Source: Marinicella rhabdoformis (lineage in GTDB: Bacteria > Pseudomonadota > Gammaproteobacteria > Xanthomonadales > Marinicellaceae). From it: 64,000 nucleotides of DNA. Location of the stretch: NCBI RefSeq assembly GCF_009671245.1, contig NZ_VTFS01000001.1, positions 283,914 to 347,913 of the forward strand, in the 5' to 3' direction. How positions within the stretch are numbered: the first letter of the stretch is position 1; each line of letters starts with the position of its first letter. Below are positions 54,533-64,000 of this stretch, one piece after another. A program made the translations under genes and the position numbers. Below the pieces are notes generated by a model, which was not told the origin of the DNA, made no database searches, and was given only the letters and a program-made list of their open reading frames with translations.

Positions 54533-55455
54533 AAAAAACACTACTACTGGCCCTGTTGGGCAGTTTGACCACAGCACAAGCCGCTGTTGACCTGACACAG
54601 GTTGATCAATTCATCACCAACACGGCTGCAAAAAATAAACTCGACCCACAATGGGTGCGCAGCATTATTTCTCAAGCCAATCACCAACAAGGTATCATTG
54701 ATGCCATGAGCAAACCTGCTGAGCGTACCTTGCGTTGGTTTGAATACAGAAAGATATTCATGACCGACAAGCGAGTAAATGAAGGCGTAGATTTTTGGAC
54801 TAAACACCAAAGCGTGATTGACCAAGTGTCTAAGGAATCAGGTGTCGACCCTGAGTATATTGTTGCCATCATTGGTGTAGAAACCTTTTATGGTCGCATC
54901 ATGGGCAACCACAAGGTATTGGATGCCTTGTACACTCTGGCTTTTGACTACCCAAAAAGATCCCCATTTTTCACCAAAGAACTCGAACACTTTTTACTTT
55001 TAGCCAATGAACAACATGTCAATGCACTCAATGCAAAAGGCTCATATGCTGGTGCCATGGGTTTTGGTCAATTCATGCCTTCCAGTTACCGCAGCTATGC
55101 CGTTGACTTTGAAAAAGATGAAAAGATCGATTTACTCAACAACCCCCAAGACGCCATTGCATCGGTGGCCAACTATTTGGCCCGCCATGGATGGAAATCA
55201 GGTGGTACAGTGGTATCAGCAATAGATGTCGAAACAACCGTTGACACAAAAAACAACCAGTTGAAACCACATTTAAAAACAAAAGATGGCGTGGACTACA
55301 CACAATTGGCACTGAAAACCAGTGAAACCGAAACAGCATACTGGCAAGGGTTTAAAAACTTTTACGTAATCTCACGTTACAACCACTCTCATTTATATGT
55401 TATGGCTGTACACCAAGTGGCACAAGCCATTAAAGCAGCAAAGGGTTCAAAGTAA
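54529..55455 (+). CDS. mltB: membrane-bound lytic murein transglycosylase B
   Basis: Lytic transglycosylase that cleaves the MurNAc-GlcNAc bond with anhydro-MurNAc formation. A Sec signal peptide (about residues 1-18) lacks a lipobox Cys, so the protein is probably periplasmic rather than lipid-anchored. Catalytic Glu lies in AIIGVETFYGRIMG. YAGAMGFGQFMPSSYRSYAVDF is the MltB signature. The 308 residues are a little short compared with E. coli MltB (about 360). Confidence 0.94.
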   Translation: MKKTLLLALLGSLTTAQAAVDLTQVDQFITNTAAKNKLDPQWVRSIISQANHQQGIIDAMSKPAERTLRWFEYRKIFMTDKRVNEGVDFWTKHQSVIDQVSKESGVDPEYIVAIIGVETFYGRIMGNHKVLDALYTLAFDYPKRSPFFTKELEHFLLLANEQHVNALNAKGSYAGAMGFGQFMPSSYRSYAVDFEKDEKIDLLNNPQDAIASVANYLARHGWKSGGTVVSAIDVETTVDTKNNQLKPHLKTKDGVDYTQLALKTSETETAYWQGFKNFYVISRYNHSHLYVMAVHQVAQAIKAAKGSK

Positions 55456-55456
55456 C

Positions 55457-56194
55457 ATGAAAATAACCAATTATGTATCGGTCATGCTTGTTTCTGTGCT
55501 GCTGCTATCTGCCTGTGGAAAAAAAGTACAAACAAAGCCCTGGAAGCCTTACTCTGAAAATTTAAGTAAATACGGCAACCACTCGCCTTATCGAGTTAAC
55601 GGCAGGAAGTATCATGTCAACAACAACCCCGTGGGGTTCACAGAAAAGGGGCAAGCTTCTTGGTACGGTAAAAAATTTCATGGTCGAAAAACTTCAAACC
55701 AAGAAATTTTTGACATGTACAAGTTAACTGCAGCACACAAGATTTTACCCTTACCCAGTTATGTAGAAGTGACCAATTTAGATAATGGCAAGCAAGTGAT
55801 TGTTAGGGTCAATGACCGAGGGCCTTTTGTCGGTGATCGCATCATAGATTTGTCATACGGCGCGGCAAAAGCTTTGGACTTTGTTAACCAAGGTATCGCC
55901 AATGTTAAAATTGAAGTCATCAAAGCGCCAAAAAACTTACAGGCCAGCCCCATCAAACAAGGTTTAACCTATATTCAATTGGGTGCATTTTCTGATAACA
56001 ACACCGCCTACAATTTGGCTAAAAAAGTCACTGAATTACTTGGAATCGAAACATTTGTCACCATATTGAAAACCCAGTCTGGCCTGTTGCACCGTGTGCG
56101 CATAGGGCCATTCAATTCAGAAAACAAAATACAACAATTAATCAACCAAATCAGCCAAAAGGGTATCAACAATGCCCAAGTGGTCACAGAATAA
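55457..56194 (+). CDS. rlpA: septal ring lytic transglycosylase RlpA
   Basis: Lipoprotein that acts on stripped (stem-less) glycan strands in Pseudomonas. A lipoprotein signal with lipobox LSAC (Cys21) is followed by the DPBB domain (about residues 55-145, GQASWYGKKFHGRKTSNQE and VRVNDRGPFVGDRIIDLS with the conserved Asp) and a C-terminal SPOR domain (about 165-243). The start is ATG 55457, 1 base after the mltB stop; the longer frame from 55397 overlaps mltB and lacks the signal at its N-terminus. Confidence 0.95.
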   Translation: MKITNYVSVMLVSVLLLSACGKKVQTKPWKPYSENLSKYGNHSPYRVNGRKYHVNNNPVGFTEKGQASWYGKKFHGRKTSNQEIFDMYKLTAAHKILPLPSYVEVTNLDNGKQVIVRVNDRGPFVGDRIIDLSYGAAKALDFVNQGIANVKIEVIKAPKNLQASPIKQGLTYIQLGAFSDNNTAYNLAKKVTELLGIETFVTILKTQSGLLHRVRIGPFNSENKIQQLINQISQKGINNAQVVTE

Positions 56195-56195
56195 T

Positions 56196-57350
56196 ATGAC
56201 AAAAAAAATCCATACATTCATGACATTAATGCTGTTTTGTGCGGTTTCAATTGCACAAACCAACATCAGCATCACCCCACAAGCACCTCAAGTGGACGCC
56301 AGCAGTTACATATTAATGGACTACCACTCAGGACGAATTCTTGCTGAGAATAACAAAGATTTGGCCGTTGACCCAGCCAGCATCACTAAAATGATGACAG
56401 CCTATGTTGTGTTTTCAGAACTGAAAGCGGGCACATTGTCTTTAACAGATATGGTGACAGTGAGCGAAAAAGCTTGGCGCACAGGCGGGTCAAAAATGTT
56501 TATCGAAGTGAATAAACAAGTCTCTGTTGATGAGCTGATACACGGCATGATTATTCAATCAGGTAATGATGCTTGTGTTGCATTGGCAGAACACATTGCA
56601 GGGAGTGAAGAAGTCTTTGCCAGCATGATGAATCAACATGCCAACAGTTTAGGAATGTCTGATTCTCACTTTGAAAATGCCACCGGCTTGCCATCAGACA
56701 ACCACAAGGTCACAGCTAAAGATGTTGCCGTATTAGGCAGGGCCATTATTCAACAATTTCCAGAATGGTACCCCATATTTTCACAGAAAGAGTACACATT
56801 CAGTAACATCAAACAACACAACCGCAACACCTTATTATGGAGAGACCCTACTGTTGATGGTTTTAAAACGGGCCACACAGAAGCCGCAGGATATTGTTTA
56901 GCCACTTCTGCCATGCGCAATGGGATGCGCCTACTCAATGTGGTAATGGGCACAGAATCTGAAAAAGCCCGTGCCGATGAAACACAAAAATTAATCAATT
57001 ATGGTTTCCGCTTTTTTGAGACTCATAAGCTGTACAATGCGGGCGATGAACGCATCAAGTCTGAATTGTGGAAAGGCAAAGAAGAAAACTTGTCGATTGG
57101 TTTAGCAGAAGACCTTTTTATCACCATACCTAAAGGACAATATGATGCTTTAGAAGCCAAAGTTGACTTACCCTCATTGCTCACCGCCCCCATACCGAAA
57201 GGCACCCGTCTGGGACAGCTTCGTGTGGAGTTAAAGGGCGAGTTAGTTGCTGAAGTGCCTTTGGTGGCTTTAGAAGAAGCTGTGAGTGGCGGCTGGTGGA
57301 CGCGTACTATTGACAGCATGGGATTGTGGTTTGAAGGAGATGATGAATGA
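56196..57350 (+). CDS. dacA: D-alanyl-D-alanine carboxypeptidase (PBP5/6 family)
   Basis: Periplasmic, tail-anchored enzyme removing the terminal D-Ala from stem pentapeptides. A signal peptide (about residues 1-22) precedes the penicillin-binding domain with SITKMM (SxxK), SGN and KTGHT motifs. A C-terminal beta domain and a terminal amphipathic helix (WWTRTIDSMGLWF) that would hold it to the membrane follow. I use ATG 56196, 1 base behind the rlpA stop. The product is 384 residues. Confidence 0.96.
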   Translation: MTKKIHTFMTLMLFCAVSIAQTNISITPQAPQVDASSYILMDYHSGRILAENNKDLAVDPASITKMMTAYVVFSELKAGTLSLTDMVTVSEKAWRTGGSKMFIEVNKQVSVDELIHGMIIQSGNDACVALAEHIAGSEEVFASMMNQHANSLGMSDSHFENATGLPSDNHKVTAKDVAVLGRAIIQQFPEWYPIFSQKEYTFSNIKQHNRNTLLWRDPTVDGFKTGHTEAAGYCLATSAMRNGMRLLNVVMGTESEKARADETQKLINYGFRFFETHKLYNAGDERIKSELWKGKEENLSIGLAEDLFITIPKGQYDALEAKVDLPSLLTAPIPKGTRLGQLRVELKGELVAEVPLVALEEAVSGGWWTRTIDSMGLWFEGDDE

Positions 57351-57637
57351 CCACCCCAGAAATACCCAACAATGGTGACGAACCCAAAGGTTTTAAGTTT
57401 CCTTGCGAATACCCTATCAAAGCCATGGGCCCCAACACGCAAGAGTTCTTAAAAGAAGTCACTGATGTGGTGGCATCACATGCACCTGAAGTTTCTAGCA
57501 ATTCGGTTCACAGCAAAATCAGTTCTACGGGCAAGTACCAATCAGTAACTGTTTTGGTCATGGCTTTGTCTAAAGACCACTTAATCAGTATTTATACAGA
57601 CGTCAGGGCCATTGAAGGCGTGGTATGGACACTCTGA
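57347..57637 (+). CDS. ybeD: DUF493 (YbeD-type) protein
   Basis: A 96-residue ACT-like alpha/beta protein found between dacA and lipB in gammaproteobacteria. Conserved features are [16 protein letters not shown] near residue 22 and a [34 protein letters not shown]-terminus. A regulatory role in lipoate or other metabolism is proposed for the family but not established. It overlaps both dacA (4 bases) and lipB (13 bases). Confidence 0.92.
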   Translation: MTTPEIPNNGDEPKGFKFPCEYPIKAMGPNTQEFLKEVTDVVASHAPEVSSNSVHSKISSTGKYQSVTVLVMALSKDHLISIYTDVRAIEGVVWTL

Positions 57638-58278
57638 ATCAAAAACCTTCCCCAGAAATTATTGTTCGCCGAATGGGCAAACGTGACTACGAACCCGTTT
57701 GGCGTGAAATGCAAAAATTTACCGATGAAAGGACTGCAGACACAGCTGATGAATTGTGGCTGGTAGAACACCCACCCGTATTTACACAAGGCTTAGCGGG
57801 CAAACCAGAACACGTACTGGCTGCAGGAGACATACCTGTCATTCAGGTTGACCGAGGCGGTCAAGTCACTTACCATGGCCCTGGGCAAATAGTCGCCTAC
57901 CCAATGATTAATTTAAGGCGTCATGGCATAGGCGTAAAATCATTGGTCAGCGGCATTGAACAAGCCATCATTGATACTGTAGCCGAATATGGCGTTGACG
58001 CCAAACGTCGCGAAAATGCCCCCGGTGTTTATGTCGATGGTGCTAAAATTGCCTCATTAGGATTGCGCATAAGAAAAGCCTGTTCTTTTCATGGACTGGC
58101 CTTTAACATTGCGATGGATTTAAAGCCCTTTGCACGCATTAACCCATGTGGGTTCATGGGACTTGAAGTGACACAGCTGTCTGCGCTTGCAGAAGATGTG
58201 ACATTTGAGACAGTTCAAAATCAATTGCTTGAGCACTTTTGCCAGCAATTGAAATACACGGCAAAAGAAACAGCATAA
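57625..58278 (+). CDS. lipB: octanoyl-(acyl-carrier-protein)-protein octanoyltransferase
   Basis: Transfers octanoate from ACP to lipoyl domains, the first step of lipoic acid synthesis. The LipB signature [18 protein letters not shown] (about residues 76-93), conserved Lys in the [10 protein letters not shown] region and Cys in FARINPCGF (about 175) are present. The 217 residues are normal. It overlaps ybeD by 13 bases. Confidence 0.97.
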   Translation: MDTLNQKPSPEIIVRRMGKRDYEPVWREMQKFTDERTADTADELWLVEHPPVFTQGLAGKPEHVLAAGDIPVIQVDRGGQVTYHGPGQIVAYPMINLRRHGIGVKSLVSGIEQAIIDTVAEYGVDAKRRENAPGVYVDGAKIASLGLRIRKACSFHGLAFNIAMDLKPFARINPCGFMGLEVTQLSALAEDVTFETVQNQLLEHFCQQLKYTAKETA

Positions 58279-58301
58279 TTGCTAAACAGCAGAAAAAAGT
58301 C

Positions 58302-59291
58302 ATGACAGATAAAATACCATTGACCATAGAAACGCCAGCAGGACCTAAAACTTTCGGAAACAAAGAATTAGGTGAAAACAAAACCAACCGAAACCGCGCT
58401 GGTTTTGATCCGAATGCGCCACAGTTACGAAAACCTGATTGGATTCGCGTGCGCATTCCCACAGGTAACGCTGTGGCCAAACTGAAAAGCAAATTGCGTG
58501 ACAGCTCTTTGGTTACTGTTTGTGAGGAAGCCTCCTGCCCTAATATCCACGAATGTTTTGGTAAAGGCACCGCCACCTTCATGATTTTGGGTGAAATATG
58601 TACCCGTCGCTGTTCTTTCTGTGATGTGGCCCATGGCAGACCATTGGCACCTGATGCCAAAGAAGCTGCTAATTTGGCACAAACCATTGCTGATATGGAA
58701 TTGAAATATGTGGTGATTACATCGGTTGATCGCGACGATTTGAAAGATGGTGGCGCGCAACATTTTGTTGATTGCATCAGCTTAACGCGTGAAATGAACC
58801 CAGGTATTAAAATCGAAATTTTGACCCCAGACTTCAGGGGTAAGGGTCGGATGGACAAAGCTTTGGAAATTTTAGCCCAAAGTCCACCAGATGTGTTTAA
58901 CCACAATTTAGAAACTGCTTACGCCTTATACAAACAGGTACGACCTGGTGCAGACTATCAATGGTCTTTAGACTTACTGAAGAAATTCAAAGCCCAACAC
59001 CCTGATGTGACTACTAAATCTGGCATCATGGTTGGCTTAGGTGAAACCATGGAACAGGTACAAGAAACATTGCGCCACTTGGCAGACCACGATGTGGACA
59101 TGGTTACCATCGGTCAATACCTGCAACCAACCAAAGGCCATCACCCTGTCTTGCGTTATTGGACGCCTGATGAATTCAAACAAATAGAAGACTACGGCTA
59201 CAGCTTGGGCTTCCAACACGTGGCCTCAGGCCCATTGGTACGATCAAGCTACCATGCAGACGTTCAAGCACACGAAGCCGGGGCGGCTTAA
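58302..59291 (+). CDS. lipA: lipoyl synthase
   Basis: Radical-SAM enzyme inserting two sulfurs into octanoyl-lipoyl domains. The auxiliary cluster motif [12 protein letters not shown] precedes the SAM-cluster motif CTRRCSFC. The C-terminus contains the conserved RSSYHAD (Ser/Tyr region ligating the auxiliary cluster). I place the start at ATG 58302, 23 bases after lipB; the open frame to 58239 overlaps lipB. The product is 329 residues. It is the last gene of the mreB-lipA run. Confidence 0.97.
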   Translation: MTDKIPLTIETPAGPKTFGNKELGENKTNRNRAGFDPNAPQLRKPDWIRVRIPTGNAVAKLKSKLRDSSLVTVCEEASCPNIHECFGKGTATFMILGEICTRRCSFCDVAHGRPLAPDAKEAANLAQTIADMELKYVVITSVDRDDLKDGGAQHFVDCISLTREMNPGIKIEILTPDFRGKGRMDKALEILAQSPPDVFNHNLETAYALYKQVRPGADYQWSLDLLKKFKAQHPDVTTKSGIMVGLGETMEQVQETLRHLADHDVDMVTIGQYLQPTKGHHPVLRYWTPDEFKQIEDYGYSLGFQHVASGPLVRSSYHADVQAHEAGAA

Positions 59292-59305
59292 GAGTCAAGG
59301 GCAAA

Positions 59306-59328
59306 ACCCTCATTTTTAAAGTGAGGGT
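59306..59328 (+). terminator. weak hairpin after lipA
   Basis: ACCCTCA / TGAGGGT 7-bp stem shortly behind the lipA stop. No T-run follows, so it may be a 3'-end stabilising hairpin rather than an intrinsic terminator. Confidence 0.35.
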
Positions 59329-59418
59329 AAACCTTTTAACCTGGATTGTCGCACACTCTTTATGAACACGCCTGTTCTAACGTATTCAAATTAATTAAAT
59401 AAATCAGTTCAACATTAA

Positions 59419-59466
59419 AAACTAAAGGGCAGTTTGTTAGAAAACTTACGAGATACCCTTTAGTTT
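59419..59466 (-). terminator. inverted repeat beyond the DUF1501 gene
   Basis: Perfect 11-bp inverted repeat (AAACTAAAGGG / CCCTTTAGTTT) with a 26-base loop. On the minus strand the stem ends in TTTAGTTTTTAATG, so it may terminate the DUF1800-DUF1501 transcript. Confidence 0.5.
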
Positions 59467-59478
59467 AAATACAAACAA

Positions 59479-60765
59479 CTATTCAAAATCAGATTTGAAA
59501 ACCAAGTCATGTGAAACAAAATTCATACTGGTATGGTTAGTGTAACCAGGAAAGACTTGATCGATTTTATGATTTCCAAGTACTTCTTGAACAATGGTGG
59601 CAAAAACTGTTCTGAAATCTACTTCAGGTGAAATATCTTCTCCACCAAACAATTCATCATTGGCCAAACCATTGAATGCACCATACATTTGACCTCCATG
59701 AATTTTTCCACCAATAACAAACATCACGTTACCTGATCCATGATCAGTACCGCTACCACTGTCACCATTTTGCCTGGCACGCCGGCCAAATTCACTGTGT
59801 ACAACAATCGTCACTTGGTCACCCAAACCTGCCGCCTTCAAGTCACTCCACAAGGCGTTGATAGAATTAGACATGTCTGCAACTTTGTTGTAAAAACCAC
59901 CTCCGCCACCATCTCCTTGATTATTGTGCGTGTCCCAGCCACCTAAATCAGCTGTAGCTACATTGACATCTAAATCTTCTCTAATTAATTGAGCGATCAA
60001 AGACAATTGTCGGCTGAATGTACTGTTTATTGGATAAGTAACACCTCCAGCAGGCACGTAATTATCTAAGTCCAGATCAGAGATTATAGACAAGGTATCC
60101 ATGGCACCTGCCACTGACAAATCCAATGCGCTGTTACCCGAATACATGTTACTGATTGCATCAGCATGTGAATGAGCAAAACGCCCTTCATTGGGATTAT
60201 AACCATTAACCTGATCTACGGTCAGCGCGTTAAAATAAGACTGCAAGCTTATTGGTTTAGAACTACCTGAAACCAAAACAGGAATAACTTCTGAACCAGA
60301 AATATTCGTTGTGGTGCTTAAATGTCTTGTTAGCCAGCCGTCAGCAGTACTCAAACTATGTGGCGTCCCTAACTCAATCAACTTCATTGCATCAAAGTGA
60401 CTTCGAGTCACATTATTTTGAGGTAAACCTGTACCATGAATAATACACAAATCTCCATCAACATACATGTCTCTTAAACCTGTTGCGGCGGGGTGAAAAC
60501 CAAAAACTTCACCAATATCCAGCACTGCATTGTTGCCAGTTTTGGGAACCTGAATATGCGGCCGCAATGTTTCGTAGTGACTTCGATTGGTGCCTGAAAA
60601 CGGTGGCACAACATTCAACCCGTCCATACCGCCACGCATGAACAAATCTATGACTATGGGTTGATTGCTTGGGCTTGAACCTCGCGCTCTGGCGACACCA
60701 ACACCCGATAATGCACCCAACATCGCTGTGGACTGCAGGAAAGTTCTTCTTTTAATTTTATTCAT
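59479..60765 (-). CDS. Tat-exported DUF1501 family protein
   Basis: A 428-residue protein of the DUF1501 family (alkaline-phosphatase/sulfatase-like fold). A Tat signal KRRTFLQ at the N-terminus is followed by an Ala/Gly-rich hydrophobic stretch. Family features are DLFMRGGMDGLNVVPP (about residues 41-56), DLGGWDTHNNQG and VVHSEFGRRARQNGD...GTDHGSGNVMFVIGG. These proteins are nearly always paired with a DUF1800 gene, as here (13 bases apart), and act outside the cytoplasm; no reaction is known. Confidence 0.92.
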   Translation of the reverse strand: MNKIKRRTFLQSTAMLGALSGVGVARARGSSPSNQPIVIDLFMRGGMDGLNVVPPFSGTNRSHYETLRPHIQVPKTGNNAVLDIGEVFGFHPAATGLRDMYVDGDLCIIHGTGLPQNNVTRSHFDAMKLIELGTPHSLSTADGWLTRHLSTTTNISGSEVIPVLVSGSSKPISLQSYFNALTVDQVNGYNPNEGRFAHSHADAISNMYSGNSALDLSVAGAMDTLSIISDLDLDNYVPAGGVTYPINSTFSRQLSLIAQLIREDLDVNVATADLGGWDTHNNQGDGGGGGFYNKVADMSNSINALWSDLKAAGLGDQVTIVVHSEFGRRARQNGDSGSGTDHGSGNVMFVIGGKIHGGQMYGAFNGLANDELFGGEDISPEVDFRTVFATIVQEVLGNHKIDQVFPGYTNHTSMNFVSHDLVFKSDFE

Positions 60766-60777
60766 CAGTCTATTCCT

Positions 60778-62619
60778 TTATCGTTGCATAAAATAAGGTG
60801 AAGCCAAAATCAAGCTTACCGTTCCACGCAATCGCTCATGCCAATAGTATGGGTAATTGTTTTCCTCTAAAGCTTCAATTGAAAATGCTTTATCAGCTGG
60901 CCAACTGGGGTAATTGGGACTTTCAGGCCTTTGTCTTAAAAACGTGACTGCTGACTCAAATACAGGATCTCCTAACCAGCCACCCGGAGGATTGACATCA
61001 AAAATTTTACTCATCCAAAAAGCCACAAGACCTTGTGGTGTTAAATCATTCGGCCTACCCTGAAAGTATGCCAATGTATCAACCCTTAAAGGCGTCAAAT
61101 AAATACCAGAATTACTGCGATCCATCAACCAATCAACCGTTTTCCAAGTTTGTACCAGTGCAGTTGAACTCATCCAATAACTGGAATGCATGGAGAAACC
61201 ATCGGGTGCCCGCCATTCAAATGGAAAATGACCCGTATCATCCATACGGTATTCGAAGCTGTTACTGTCATCATCATCTGGTTGTACAGTAAAGTCCGTT
61301 CCACAAGCTCGCATAGCCGAAACCACCGTGTCAAATGGTCGCTTTAACTTACTTTGCCAATAAGTAGGATCTGCAAAATCCGGGTGATTAAATAATGCCC
61401 TATACACCAATTTCAATTGATTACTGGCATTTCTATTTGTGTAAAAAACTTCAGCTACATCATCAATTACTGACTGTGGCGGATCATCTGCCAGAAAGAA
61501 ACGGACTAATTTACCAGCGATGTGTTGTGCCGTACCAGGATGTTTAGCCAGCAGCTCAATTAAATTATCTCCATCTGACTGACCTTGGTTGGCTTGAAAA
61601 TTTGAAAAACCTGATGACAACACATTTTTAGAAAAACGATCATGCCGATCGTCGTCATAAAAGAACTCACCTGTATTTCCACCATCTGAAAAATCATTGA
61701 CTCGCCAACCAGTTAAACAACGAGTGGCCTCATAAACGTCATTGTCTACATAATACTGTTGAATCAACCCATTGTTAGGCCACGCACCACCCGTATCAGT
61801 GACAGAGACCGTTGGCACCTCGCTGGGAAGCGCCAATCCGTAGTAGTTTTCAACCCCCATTGTATGTAACTCAATCAATTCACGGGCATAATTTTCATTG
61901 GGTTCTGATGATGAGTTATTGTAGTTGTCTAAGTAATAGAGCATCGCTGGGTGTTTTGCTGTTGCCCGTAATAATTCATGAAAGTTACCCAACATATGGC
62001 CTCGAATGACATCTCTGTCCCAGCTGGTCATGGTTGACTTAGCATAAAAATCATCACCATTGACGCTGAAATGATCATGCCAAAAATCCGCCAGCCTTTA
62101 TTTCATAGGAAACAAAGAATAAGCCGCACGAGTGAACTTCAATCGCTTCATTTCGTAAATGGGTCGAGAACTGCTGGTTTGATTATTTATATCAATCTTG
62201 TAATCAACCCAAAGTTGGTTCAATGATTTATTTAAGGTTTCGAAATTACCAGATTCAGAAATACGTGCATTTACATCAACATCAGTGCCATTAGACATTT
62301 GGTTATTTATGAAATTTCTCAATTTATCTGCATCAGAAGCACCAGCTATGTCAGACCAAGTATTTTCATCAAACAAACCCGGCGTCACACCATAACCCAA
62401 TCTACTGTAAACCATATGAGAAAATGACTGTTGGGGCAATTTTGCTGCTTTCATGCCCTCGAATAAAGGGTTTCTGTTTAAGCTTGGACCCTTATTTTTT
62501 TTTGAGTCTGCAAAAACAAGCTGACTTGAAAGAGGTAATGCAGTTAGCACTGTAGTGGCTACCCCTCCAGTCAATAATTTTCTACGATCCGTACTGTATT
62601 TTTTCATAACGTTCTTCAT
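60778..62619 (-). pseudogene. DUF1800 family gene interrupted by one in-frame ochre codon
   Basis: The minus strand encodes a Tat-signal N-terminal part (STDRRKLLTGG, up to YSLFPMK, 173 residues) that ends at TAA 62098-62100. The same frame continues at once with RLADFWHDHFSVNGDDFYAKS... and runs 440 codons to 60778. Both halves together make a normal DUF1800 protein of about 613 residues, with the family motifs SHMVYSRLGYGVTPG, FWHDHFSV, ENYARELIELHTMGV and the YDDDRHD region. No base is lost or gained. The stop plausibly replaced Gln (CAA) or Glu (GAA). The second half could be re-initiated at ATG 62031. A Met at 62607 with GAAG upstream may be the true start. Confidence 0.88.
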
Positions 62620-62808
62620 TAATTAATAATGACATTTTTAAAAAGTATACAAAACTTAATTGTGACACTTATCTCAAAACATTGTTAATTCAATAAGACT
62701 AAGCTCCTCATAACCTTTTTTTAATATCTATTGAACTGATTCTTTTAGCATAAAACCAAGGTACAAGGTGATCGCAGATTGCTGATGCTGTTTTTTACCT
62801 TAACCATA

Positions 62809-62841
62809 AAAAAAGGCCACTGACAGATCAGCGGCCTTTTG
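62809..62841 (-). terminator. rho-independent terminator after the prolyl oligopeptidase gene
   Basis: Read on the minus strand, AAAAGGCCGCTGATCTG and CAGTGGCCTTTTTTT form a GGCC(G/A)CTGA-type stem followed by seven T, 20 bases beyond the stop codon. Confidence 0.88.
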
Positions 62842-62860
62842 CATTACGGTTTAAACTAAA

Positions 62861-64000
62861 TTACAACGTTTTAACACCCATGTTCCACAAAGTGAATGCA
62901 TAAATATCGGCATACTGCTCTATGGTTTTAGACACAGGTGTGCCGGCACCGTGGCCTGCATCAGTTTCAATGCGGATCAACAGCGGATTGGCCTTGCTGC
63001 CTTTGGCTTGGAGTTCAGCAGCGAACTTGAATGAATGCGCCGGTACCACTCGGTCATCGTGATCACCTGTGGTGACCATGGTGGCAGGATAATCAACGCC
63101 TTGCTTGATGTTGTGCAGTGGCGAATAACCCAACAAATACTTAAACATCTCTTCATTCTGCTCAGCTGTACCGTAGTCATATGTCCAACCTGCACCTGCG
63201 GTGAATGTGTGGTAACGCAGCATATCCAGAACACCGACTGCAGGCAATGCCACTTGCATCAAGTCAGGTCTTTGTGTCATCACAGCACCTACCAATAAGC
63301 CACCATTAGAACCGCCTCTGACAGCCAGCTTGTCACTGCTGGTGAATTTGTTTTCAATCAGGTATTCACCTGCCGCAATGAAGTCATCAAAGACATTTTG
63401 CTTTTGCAATTGGGTACCAGCAATGTGCCATTCCTTGCCGTATTCACCACCGCCACGCAAGTTAGGTACCGCATAAACACCGCCCATTTCTAACCAAACG
63501 GCATTGGCAATGCTGAACCTTGGCGTCAAACTGACATTGAAACCGCCGTAACCATATAAGATGGTAGGGTTGTTGCCGTCTTTGTTCAGGCCTTTTTTGT
63601 GGGTGATGATCATCGGCACTTGGGTACCATCTTTTGAAGTGTAAAACACTTGCTTAGATTCAAATTTTTCTGGGTCGAAATTCACTTTAGGCTTTGAATA
63701 AAAGTCTGACTTTTGTGTATTCGGATGGTAAGTGTAAATGCTGCCTGGTGTGATGTAATTTGAGAACGAATAATACAACACCGTTTCATCTTCTTTGCCG
63801 CTGAATCCACTGGCAGTACCCACGCCAGGTAACTCGACCTGTTTAATCATTTGACCTTTGTAGTCATACTGCTTTACTTGCGATACTGCATCAACCATGT
63901 ATTTGGCAAAGATATATCCACCACCATTACTGGCAGATAACACATGCTCAGTTTCAGCAATCAAATCTTTCCAGTTTTCAGGTGCAGGATTTTTCGCATC
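62861..64000 (-). CDS. prolyl oligopeptidase family serine peptidase (partial, N-terminus outside window)
   Basis: C-terminal 380 residues of an S9A-type peptidase. The end of the beta-propeller is followed by the alpha/beta-hydrolase domain: [37 protein letters not shown], nucleophile GGSNGGLL, acid [16 protein letters not shown] and His in DAGHGAG. The frame is open to the right edge ([17 protein letters not shown]), so the true start lies beyond 64000. Family members cleave short proline-containing peptides; whether this one is exported cannot be seen. Confidence 0.95.
   Translation of the reverse strand, partial: DAKNPAPENWKDLIAETEHVLSASNGGGYIFAKYMVDAVSQVKQYDYKGQMIKQVELPGVGTASGFSGKEDETVLYYSFSNYITPGSIYTYHPNTQKSDFYSKPKVNFDPEKFESKQVFYTSKDGTQVPMIITHKKGLNKDGNNPTILYGYGGFNVSLTPRFSIANAVWLEMGGVYAVPNLRGGGEYGKEWHIAGTQLQKQNVFDDFIAAGEYLIENKFTSSDKLAVRGGSNGGLLVGAVMTQRPDLMQVALPAVGVLDMLRYHTFTAGAGWTYDYGTAEQNEEMFKYLLGYSPLHNIKQGVDYPATMVTTGDHDDRVVPAHSFKFAAELQAKGSKANPLLIRIETDAGHGAGTPVSKTIEQYADIYAFTLWNMGVKTL

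Noticed and set aside
60778-62619. Frameshift splitting the DUF1800 gene
   Set aside because: The two parts are in the same frame (offset 588 bases from first start to second Met), so it is a nonsense codon, not a shift.

Overview
The window is a stretch of chromosome from a low-GC (roughly 40%, estimated by eye) gammaproteobacterium. This follows from the gene orders pilMNOPQ, pilBCD-coaE, yfgM-bamB-der, yajC-secD-secF, mreBCD-mrdA-rodA-mltB-rlpA-dacA-ybeD-lipB-lipA and trmJ/suhB, all typical of that class. The abundance of secreted S8 and S9 proteases and DUF1501/DUF1800 proteins suggests a marine, protein-degrading lineage such as Marinicella, but that placement is inference from family content, not from a search.

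Layout. Positions 1-98 hold the 5' end of a 16S rRNA gene on the minus strand, fed by what look like three tandem promoters. From 747 to 13453 the minus strand carries almost the whole core of a type IV pilus: pilB-pilC-pilD-coaE, a tRNA-Ile2 gene, then pilM-N-O-P-Q with a large Ig-like surface lipoprotein gene directly behind pilQ. sucCD (13923-15958) follows on the plus strand, then DUF4426, DUF4139 and DUF1631 genes. The block 20507-26884 (minus) is folD, a rhodanese-MoeB fusion, moeA, der, bamB and a YfgM-like gene. An acyltransferase, tRNA-Asn, trmJ and a divergent suhB come next; the SuhB protein lacks catalytic residues. A DUF4252 gene and secF-secD-yajC are followed by a CENP-V/GFA protein, a GNAT-VanY fusion and an S8 protease.

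The region 37856-41774 is accessory DNA. It holds an orphan secreted protein, two genes laid out like integron cassettes around a recognisable attC site (one gene broken by an amber codon), and an array of two kinds of REP-like palindrome. A small GIY-YIG nuclease gene sits inside one array unit, and 103-bp perfect direct repeats flank it. I consider this GIY-YIG/palindrome unit the best candidate for an undescribed mobile or repeat-maintenance system.

After that the chromosome is housekeeping again: radA, a glutaredoxin-like gene, sdaA, a PfkB kinase, gatCAB, then a compact plus-strand run from mreB to lipA (49126-59291) that combines cell-shape and peptidoglycan synthesis with lipoate synthesis. 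The right end carries a DUF1501 gene paired with a DUF1800 gene broken by one in-frame ochre codon, and a prolyl oligopeptidase gene that runs off the window.

Most gene starts given here were checked against upstream Shine-Dalgarno sequences and signal peptides; several differ from the longest open frame.
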